A stretch of 10,190 nt of DNA. Origin: an uncultured Nitrososphaerales archaeon. Lineage in GTDB: Archaea > Thermoproteota > Nitrososphaeria > Nitrososphaerales > JAAOZN01. The notes under the pieces were generated by a model that made no database searches, was not told the origin of the DNA, and saw only the letters and a program-made list of their open reading frames with translations. This document shows, in pieces, positions 1-4,462 of the stretch. How positions within the stretch are numbered: position 1 is the stretch's first letter; every line of letters starts with the position of its first letter. Position numbers and translations under genes: made by a program. The stretch is from positions 1 through 10,190 of the forward strand of contig CALJAQ010000092.1 in assembly GCA_938029515.1 (NCBI GenBank), in the 5' to 3' direction.

Positions 1-34
1 ATAGCAGCATAGCAACCACTCTTATCCAACCCAC
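1..34 (-). other. Possible start of a leftward gene running off the window
   Basis: On the minus strand a frame is open from a stop near position 43 to the window edge. It offers a GTG at 34, a GTG at 19 and an ATG at 10, with mostly hydrophobic codons (VGWIRVVAMLL). A TATA-like box lies upstream at 74-82. Only about eleven codons are visible, so no product can be named, and the frame could be open by chance. It is listed because promoter spacing and open frame agree. Confidence 0.2.
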
Positions 35-72
35 AAAACAAGGCGTTCACACGATGCCTTAAACGCCTCCCC

Positions 73-83
73 CATTATATCCT
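73..83 (-). promoter_or_regulatory. TATA-like box for a possible leftward gene at the left edge
   Basis: The minus strand reads GGATATAATGG here. An archaeal TATA box acts about 26 nt upstream of transcription, which would put the start near position 52, ahead of the candidate GTG codons at 34 and 19. There is no independent support. Confidence 0.2.
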
Positions 84-250
84 CATCGCATCAACTTAGC
101 GTAGTTTGACTTGATGGTCTAGTTGTCTTTTTCTCTTAGGGTTTGAAGAAAGTTCTTGCTCTTATGCCTTGGTTTCAAAGAGATGGTGTCTCTTTGAGGC
201 TGTGTTGTACAGCCTATTCTTTTTAGTCTGGGTTTTAGGTGTGATGCTTT

Positions 251-716
251 AGGCCTTTTGAAAGGGTGCGTGTAGCTGTGTAGTGAGGGTTGGATGTCTT
301 GTTGATGGAGCTTTGGTTTCATCTGAAGCTTGGATCTCTGTTGCCTTTGAACCTATCCCTAGGTTCATCTTTGGTGTGCATCTCTCAAGGCATCAAAATA
401 TGCTCTTTGGAGAAGCCTTCCTGAGAAGCCTCGTTGAGAAGTATGGTAGGCATACAGCGATGAAGGCTCATGGTATCCTGAAGCCTGCAGATCCTTGGGC
501 TTAATGCGTAGACTACATTCACCTTATGAGAAGAGCTTCATAGAAAGGGCTATCCACCTCAAGGATAGCGCCGAGGGCTTCGACGACTATTGTCTGAAGG
601 AGGCTCTAAGGCATGTGGGCAGACGGCTCCATCTTTACATCTACCTTCATGATGCTAGAAGGAAGCACATCAGGTTTACAGAGCTGGTAAGGCTCTTAGG
701 GGTGAGTGGACCTTAA
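251..716 (+). pseudogene. Degenerate DDE transposase, 3' part
   Basis: This is the broken remnant of a DDE transposase gene. Three pieces in different frames join into one protein. The first is a short piece at 251-280 (RPFERVRVAV, then a stop at 281). The second, from about 283 to 452, includes VDGALVSSEAWISVAFEPIP and a stretch ending LVEKYGRH. The third, from 453 to the TAA at 714-716, contains YSDEGSWYPEACRSLGL, LHSPYEKSFIERAI, and a tail HARRKHIRFTEL-like block (read here as DARRKHIRFTEL). The candidate catalytic residues are all still visible: Asp in VDG near 304, Asp in YSDEGSWYP at 459-461, and Glu in SFIERAI near 545. The frame changes sit near 281 and near 452-455, where a few bases appear lost. 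Some codons also seem missing between 555 and 640. No N-terminal helix-turn-helix can be read, so the 5' end is lost or beyond recognition. It ends 12 nt from the stop of the convergent oxidoreductase gene. The family (IS6-like or a related archaeal DDE group) is inferred from overall appearance. Confidence 0.8.
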
Positions 717-728
717 GTTAACAGCACG

Positions 729-1679
729 CTACAATTCCAGATATATGGGCACACCATGTCTGCTTGAGATCAGGGCTGCTTCTGCTATCTTGGTATTATT
801 TAATGCGTCAACCGCTGTAACTATTGGCTTCTGCTTTCCTTCTACACACGCGACGAAGTGCTGCAGTTCAAGAAGCAGAGGTTCTCTCCACTCTCTTCTA
901 GGGATTGTTGTGCCATGTTCATCATCGATTTGGAGATCTTGTGTTATGAAGTCTATAGTCACTATTCCTTCTGTGCATACAGTTATAAGGCGCCTAACCT
1001 TCTTTGGCGTTACCCAGTTTGATGCTATGAATGCGGTCTTCTTCTGGTTAAATCCGAGTATTATGGTTGCAAAATCCTCGTTCTGGCTTATTATTTGTCC
1101 AGTTCTAGCGAATACAACCTTCGGTTCTGACCCAAAGACCCACCTTGCGGTATCGATATCATGCACAGCTGTGTCTAATATGATTCCAACGTCTCTGACA
1201 TTACCCAACCACTTACTCTCCCTATGGAATTCAAGTAGCAGAGGCTCACCTACTCTACCAGACACTATGATGTCTTTGAGAGCCGTAACAGCGGGGTTGA
1301 ACCTTTCGATGTACCCTGAGGTTAAGATCACACCTTGTTTTTCCGCAATCTCTAGAAGTTCGTCTCCCTCCTTTGATGTTATGGTTAAAGGCTTCTCTAC
1401 AAAGGTGTGCAGCCCAGAGTTAAGGGTCTTTTTCGCAAGTTCACTATGTGTAATAGTTGGCGTGCATATTGTAACTGCATCTAACGCCTCTTTTTGAAGC
1501 ATATCGTCCACAGAACGGTATCCTTGCACACCGTACTTTTTTTCATAAACTTTAACTCTACCTTCATTTACATCGCAAAAAGCCGCTAAGCAGCCTAGCT
1601 CACTCAGAACTCTCAGGTGATTTTTCCCCCATCCTCCTACTCCTATGACACCTATCTTCACGCTTCGCATATCAATCAC
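729..1679 (-). CDS. Gfo/Idh/MocA family NAD(P)-dependent oxidoreductase
   Basis: This predicted cytosolic dehydrogenase is most likely active on a nucleotide-activated sugar. The 316-residue product is of usual family length. It has an N-terminal Rossmann fold with the dinucleotide loop GVGGWGKN (residues 13-20) and an acidic residue after the second strand (CDVNEG, 35-40). The family signature VEKPLT follows (94-99, with the conserved Lys at 96), then YIERFNP (123-129) and the catalytic-region motif DTAVHDID (169-176) with its Asp/His pair. This arrangement is common in UDP-N-acetylhexosamine 3-dehydrogenases, but the substrate cannot be read from sequence. The GTG start at 1679 overlaps the TGA of the upstream gene (GTGA), so the two are translationally coupled. 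An ATG at 1670 that would give MRSVKIGV is a real alternative. The partner gene and the divergent DUF354 gene support a role in making sugars for glycoproteins or surface glycans. Confidence 0.88.
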   Translation of the reverse strand: MIDMRSVKIGVIGVGGWGKNHLRVLSELGCLAAFCDVNEGRVKVYEKKYGVQGYRSVDDMLQKEALDAVTICTPTITHSELAKKTLNSGLHTFVEKPLTITSKEGDELLEIAEKQGVILTSGYIERFNPAVTALKDIIVSGRVGEPLLLEFHRESKWLGNVRDVGIILDTAVHDIDTARWVFGSEPKVVFARTGQIISQNEDFATIILGFNQKKTAFIASNWVTPKKVRRLITVCTEGIVTIDFITQDLQIDDEHGTTIPRREWREPLLLELQHFVACVEGKQKPIVTAVDALNNTKIAEAALISSRHGVPIYLEL

Positions 1680-2872
1680 TCTAATCTACCTGTTCTAGCA
1701 GCGGTGGTTTCGCAAATTAAGTTAGCTTTTATGAATATATATTCACCCACAGGGCGCTCATTAGCAATCTTCTCCCATAGAACCTTGTGATCTACCTGTG
1801 AACCTGAAATAAGTAGCTTAGTCTTAGAGTCCCCGATTATCTCTTTAATCTTATAGTTTATGTTATTCTCATCCCAAGGAGCCGCTGAAGTGGATAATAT
1901 ATCGCCCACATAATCTCTTAACCTCTCCAGCAGATTCTGACGAACCCTCAGCCTATCACCTCTCATCTCATACTTGTCAACCGACCAGTTTAAGATGATC
2001 TTAGTCTTACTCGCCTTCAATTCAAAAGCCTTCATCAAAGCCTTCAGCTCGTCAACAAGCATTCTAGTGAAGCCTTCAACTATCTTTAGAATGTTTGAAG
2101 TGAGGTGCATCAGGGTTTCTTTAGGGGGTAGAGAAGATAAGATCAGCCTTACGTCAAGCATCTGGGAGAATAGGTCGTCGATGAAGACGTCTTTTCCACC
2201 AAGTTGCTTACCTATTTTACCACGCTCGGCAGCTTCAAGCATTTTATAGACTTCAATCTGTGTAGCGAGCAGAGAGTACGTAGATACGATCTTTGAGGCG
2301 TGGAAAGCTTCGGCTATTTCGCAGCTTGAGGTGTTAAAAGCTTTAAAGCCAAGTTTAGAAAGTAGGTTGATTAGCTCTTTCTTAGGTTTCCCTAAGAAAC
2401 CTATACAGTAGGGTTCAGTTGAGAGGGGTTTAAGCGGTGCATAAACATAATCAAATCCTTCTCTAATAGATAGTCCGCTGATCTTTTCAAGTAGTGCTGA
2501 GTTGCTTTCAGAGCCTCCTAATCCGACGGGCAGATTATAGATTAAGGTAGTGCCTTTACTCATGTTTCTAGCTACTTCACGCAGCCGTGAGTTTACTTCA
2601 CTCTCAACATCTTCAGGGGGGCTTCTGATCTTTGGTGCAAAGAAGATGTGTTGTGCCTCGCTTAAAGCAGCTTCAACAGGCTTTATCAAGAGAAGGTGCT
2701 CTCTCCCTATAAGGTCGTGCACGGTACGTGTGTTCTTTATAATATCTTGGTTGAGTTGTGTAGCCATCTGCATCTCTTCATCAACGATTGACGCTGAAAC
2801 ACCGTTTTTAATTAAGGTGGACGCCATACTATAGCTCTCTGCTGAAAGACCGTAAACGACTACATTTACCAC
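1676..2872 (-). CDS. Divergent nucleotide-sugar dehydrogenase-like protein
   Basis: The 398-residue protein resembles UDP-glucose/UDP-ManNAc dehydrogenases in outline. An N-terminal Rossmann-like segment (residues 1-35) is followed by a stretch that mirrors the 'TVPPGTT...PILE' region of those enzymes (LIYNLPVGLGG, 110-120, then LLEKISGL). Next comes a YAPLKPL block (144-150) and a helix like the central dimerisation helix (SCEIAEAFHASKIVSTYSLL, 183-202). Key features are missing or weak: the glycine-rich loop is GLSAES instead of GxGxxG, and no catalytic Cys motif (GGxCxxKD) is present. The nearest match is LGGKDVF (224-230), which lacks the Cys. The last 120 residues match nothing I recognise. 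It may therefore be a non-canonical or inactive relative that binds a nucleotide sugar or assists its coupled partner. GTG at 2872 is the likely start, since MVNVVVYG begins exactly at the first strand. It is first in a leftward pair with the oxidoreductase. Confidence 0.72.
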   Translation of the reverse strand: MVNVVVYGLSAESYSMASTLIKNGVSASIVDEEMQMATQLNQDIIKNTRTVHDLIGREHLLLIKPVEAALSEAQHIFFAPKIRSPPEDVESEVNSRLREVARNMSKGTTLIYNLPVGLGGSESNSALLEKISGLSIREGFDYVYAPLKPLSTEPYCIGFLGKPKKELINLLSKLGFKAFNTSSCEIAEAFHASKIVSTYSLLATQIEVYKMLEAAERGKIGKQLGGKDVFIDDLFSQMLDVRLILSSLPPKETLMHLTSNILKIVEGFTRMLVDELKALMKAFELKASKTKIILNWSVDKYEMRGDRLRVRQNLLERLRDYVGDILSTSAAPWDENNINYKIKEIIGDSKTKLLISGSQVDHKVLWEKIANERPVGEYIFIKANLICETTAARTGRLE

Positions 2873-2910
2873 TACTTACGCCCCCGGTTCTGATTATCAA
2901 CTTCACTCAT
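2872..2910 (-). other. Possible 12-codon upstream ORF before the dehydrogenase-like gene
   Basis: Directly upstream of the GTG at 2872 the minus strand reads an ATG-initiated frame, MSEVDNQNRGRK. Its TAG stop shares its last G with the GTG start (TAGTG). Such an overlap could couple translation. However, a TATA-like stretch at about 2911-2919 would place the transcription start inside this frame, in which case it would not be expressed whole. Chance is a serious alternative. Confidence 0.2.
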
Positions 2911-2950
2911 AATAATATGTTTTGCAAACTTCGCATTCTTCGACATAAAG

Positions 2951-2959
2951 TTAAGTATA
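2951..2959 (+). promoter_or_regulatory. TATA-like box for the DUF354 gene
   Basis: TTAAGTATA is centred at about 2955, 26 nt before the GTG at 2981. That is the expected distance from TATA box to transcription start in archaea. It predicts a leaderless transcript beginning at the codon that also gives the family's usual N terminus, so it helps decide the start. It lies in the 108-nt divergent interval shared with the leftward pair. Confidence 0.4.
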
Positions 2960-2980
2960 GAAAGGGTGCGTTATCGTGGT

Positions 2981-4039
2981 GTGAAGGTCTGGATAGACAT
3001 TCTTACAGCAAAGCAAGCCCTATTCTTTACACCGCTAGCCGAAGAGCTTGAGAAGAGAGGGCATAAAGTGGTCTTAACAACCAGACAATACTTTGAGGTG
3101 GTAGATTTGTTGCGTATTCTAGGTGTAGAAGCAGAAGCAATAGGTAGGCACGGCGGAGAAACGCTATACGGCAAGCTTGAAGCAAGCGCAGAAAGGGTAT
3201 GGAAGCTGGCTGCATACATATTAGAAAAGGCTCCAGAAGCGGCAGTCTGCTTCGCTTCTCCAGAATGCGCTAGAGTAGCGTTTGGATTAAGCATACCCCT
3301 TTTCTGCGTAAACGATTCGCCTCACTCTGAGAGGGTAGCCAGACTAACAACACCCTTAGCCAGCATACTTCTAAGCCCTTGGGTTATACCCTTATCCATC
3401 TGGACACGCTTCGGAATACCGAGAAGTAAAGTTGTGCTCTACCGCGCCCTTGACCCAGCTGCTTGGCTGAAGCGTGGGGTTAAGCCGAAGGTTGAACCTA
3501 AGTTAAATCAGATAGATCGATCTAAGAAGATTATTGCAATACGCCTCGAGGAATCTCAAGCCTACTACCTAAGCCCAGATGATTTAATGTGGACCAAATC
3601 TGTTATAGACAGCATACTTAACGAAGCCAGCGCAGCTAACATACTCATTTTAGCAAGAAACCCTGTGCAAAGGATAACAGTCAAAGAGAGATACGGCGGG
3701 CGAGTAACAATCCTAGATAAAGCATTCTTCGGACCGACGCTGCTGAAGAGCGTGGATGTTTTAGTAGGTATGGGTGGCACTATGACGGTTGAAGCAGCGC
3801 TTATGGGTGTACCGACCATATCAGCGCAAAGAGTGGGCAGACTATACACCGAAGAGTATCTGATCAAACAAGGACTAATCCTAAGACCAGGAACCCCAGA
3901 GGCGGTAGCCAAAACAGTAAGAGAGATTCTTAGAGACACACACTTAAGAATAGAGATAGAAGCAAAAGCGAAAAAGATGCTCAACAAAATGGAGGATCCG
4001 GTAGAAAAGATAGCTTCAACAATAGAAGTCTTTAAGTAA
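2981..4039 (+). CDS. DUF354 (COG1817) family glycosyltransferase-like protein
   Basis: This predicted cytosolic GT-B-fold protein belongs to the DUF354 family, which is related in fold to MurG and UDP-GlcNAc 2-epimerase. The family's biochemical reaction is not established. The chosen start gives MKVWIDILTAKQALFF, the usual DUF354 opening, then FTPLAEELEKRGHKV. The C-terminal half carries GMGGTMTVEAALMGVPTIS (about residues 263-281), the glycine-rich, Glu-containing loop that contacts the donor nucleotide in GT-B enzymes. The 352 residues match the family's length. A GTG 15 nt upstream (2966) is possible, but it adds MRYRG and fits the TATA-like box less well. The gene diverges from the dehydrogenase-like/oxidoreductase pair, and archaeal DUF354 genes often sit in sugar-modification loci. 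I infer a role in nucleotide-sugar conversion or surface-glycan assembly. Confidence 0.85.
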   Translation: MKVWIDILTAKQALFFTPLAEELEKRGHKVVLTTRQYFEVVDLLRILGVEAEAIGRHGGETLYGKLEASAERVWKLAAYILEKAPEAAVCFASPECARVAFGLSIPLFCVNDSPHSERVARLTTPLASILLSPWVIPLSIWTRFGIPRSKVVLYRALDPAAWLKRGVKPKVEPKLNQIDRSKKIIAIRLEESQAYYLSPDDLMWTKSVIDSILNEASAANILILARNPVQRITVKERYGGRVTILDKAFFGPTLLKSVDVLVGMGGTMTVEAALMGVPTISAQRVGRLYTEEYLIKQGLILRPGTPEAVAKTVREILRDTHLRIEIEAKAKKMLNKMEDPVEKIASTIEVFK

Positions 4040-4042
4040 GCG

Positions 4043-4051
4043 TTATAAGTA
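4043..4051 (+). promoter_or_regulatory. TATA-like box of the tRNA-Gln gene
   Basis: TTATAAGTA begins four bases after the DUF354 stop codon and is centred at about 4047. Transcription would then start near 4072-4073, giving a leader of eight or nine bases before the mature tRNA 5' end at 4081. The placement suggests that the tRNA is transcribed independently of the gene before it. Confidence 0.5.
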
Positions 4052-4071
4052 TACCGAACCAACCGTAGCAC

Positions 4072-4089
4072 AGCCCGGGAAGCCCGGTG
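4072..4089 (+). repeat. Nine-base tandem duplication covering the tRNA leader and 5' acceptor strand
   Basis: AGCCCGGGA (4072-4080) is followed at once by AGCCCGGTG (4081-4089). The two copies share AGCCCGG, the 5' strand of the tRNA acceptor stem. Either copy could pair with the 3' acceptor strand CCGGGCT at 4183-4189. The second copy is taken as the mature end because it is followed by T8-G9, whereas the first is followed by G-A and lacks the nearly universal U8. Confidence 0.75.
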
Positions 4090-4090
4090 G

Positions 4091-4108
4091 AGCACATCAA
4101 GCGCCGAT
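4091..4108 (+). other. Probable tRNA intron 1 (18 nt, D-stem position 10/11)
   Basis: The segment starts AGCACATC and ends GCCGAT, splitting the 5' strand of the D stem. The junction is set by the mature fold: G10 must meet TGC to pair with GCAT. A GCA (4092-4094) can pair with TGC (4109-4111), giving only a three-pair core of a bulge-helix-bulge. A relaxed motif is therefore possible but not proven. Confidence 0.6.
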
Positions 4109-4125
4109 TGCAGCGGTCAAGCATA

Positions 4126-4144
4126 GGCTTAAGCCTCTTGAATA
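4126..4144 (+). other. Probable tRNA intron 2 (19 nt, near position 26/27)
   Basis: The segment lies between base 26 and the anticodon stem. ATA is repeated at both edges, so the cut could equally be 23/24, 24/25, 25/26 or 26/27 with the same product. It overlaps the perfect palindrome AGGCTTAAGCCT (4125-4136), which can fold as AGGC/GCCT with a TTAA loop. For a 26/27 cut only three pairs (GCT with GGC, one a wobble) form the expected core helix. Confidence 0.6.
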
Positions 4145-4193
4145 CCGGCCTTTGGAGCCGGTGACGGCAGTTCGAATCTGCCCCGGGCTACCA

Positions 4194-4462
4194 ATTTCTT
4201 CTAACATCCCCATCACCTTGTTTAAGGAGATAAAAGTAGAATCAAGCGCTTTTGTGCTCTTTGAAGGCGAGAGGATGCCACACCCGAAGTGGACAAATTA
4301 TTAAACTTTAAGCTTTCTACCTCGGGAATAAAAGTGATCTTACAAAATAACATCCTTGATTACTTGAAGATAATTATATTGTGAATCTAATATCATCTTA
4401 CAAGACACTGTTGCTGCATAGAAAACACGTGAAAACCTTATTAGTTTACCCTTTTCTAAACA
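4194..4462 (+). other. Intergenic spacer, tRNA-Gln to coiled-coil gene
   Basis: Immediately after the CCA, ATTTCTTCT (about 4194-4203) is T-rich enough to end tRNA transcription. The rest is AT-rich without a convincing gene. A 28-codon frame at 4218-4304 (TTG start, ending MPHPKWTNY) is open but has no supporting signal. I found no C/D-box pair, no strong hairpin and no repeat. The last 26 bases hold the promoter of the next gene. Confidence 0.6.
4437..4444 (+). promoter_or_regulatory. TATA-like box for the coiled-coil gene
   Basis: CTTATTAG is preceded by AAAAC and centred 22-23 nt before the GTG at 4463. The spacing fits a leaderless or nearly leaderless transcript, and no Shine-Dalgarno sequence is seen before that GTG. 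It is probably the promoter of the two-gene unit 4463-7704. Confidence 0.4.

Larger units (their letters stand above)
4081..4193 (+). tRNA. tRNA-Gln (anticodon TTG) with two inserted segments, probable non-canonical introns
   Basis: This gene encodes a glutamine tRNA reading CAA, with CCA written in the gene (4191-4193). Visible parts are: acceptor AGCCCGG (4081-4087) pairing with CCGGGCT (4183-4189); discriminator A at 4190; anticodon arm CCGGC-CTTTGGA-GCCGG (4145-4161) with anticodon TTG; and T arm GGCAG-TTCGAAT-CTGCC (4166-4182). A normal D arm appears only when 4091-4108 is removed. G10 then joins TGC, so GTGC faces GCAT across the loop AGCGGTCAA. A further 19 bases (about 4126-4144) separate base 26 from the anticodon stem. 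Removing both leaves 73 bases plus CCA, very like known archaeal tRNA-Gln. The predicted intron sites (10/11 and about 26/27) are non-canonical. I could not draw a full bulge-helix-bulge motif at either site, so junctions are inferred from the mature fold. A decaying or misfolded gene is the alternative. Confidence 0.85.

Noticed and set aside
119..322. A 67-codon minus-strand frame rich in Lys, His and Pro
   Set aside because: It lies opposite the decayed transposase, shows no recognisable motif, and its odd composition follows from the complementary strand.
706..1497. A 263-codon plus-strand frame opposite the Gfo/Idh/MocA gene
   Set aside because: It is antisense to a gene with clear family motifs and has a Ser/Cys-rich composition typical of a shadow frame.
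4072..4078. The first AGCCCGG as the mature 5' end of the tRNA
   Set aside because: It would be followed by G-A instead of the nearly universal U8, and would need a further unexplained insert. The second copy, followed by TGG, matches archaeal tRNA-Gln.
3565..4095. A 176-codon minus-strand frame running through the end of the DUF354 gene and into the tRNA
   Set aside because: It overlaps both a well-supported CDS and the tRNA gene, and has shadow-frame composition.
4081..4193. tRNA-Pro (anticodon TGG) read from the loop CTTTGGA
   Set aside because: With the five-pair stem CCGGC/GCCGG the seven-base loop places TTG at positions 34-36. The rest of the body also resembles archaeal tRNA-Gln.
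4218..4304. A 28-codon TTG-initiated frame ending MPHPKWTNY in the spacer after the tRNA
   Set aside because: There is no promoter or ribosome binding site, the frame is also open upstream through the tRNA, and its length is within chance expectation.
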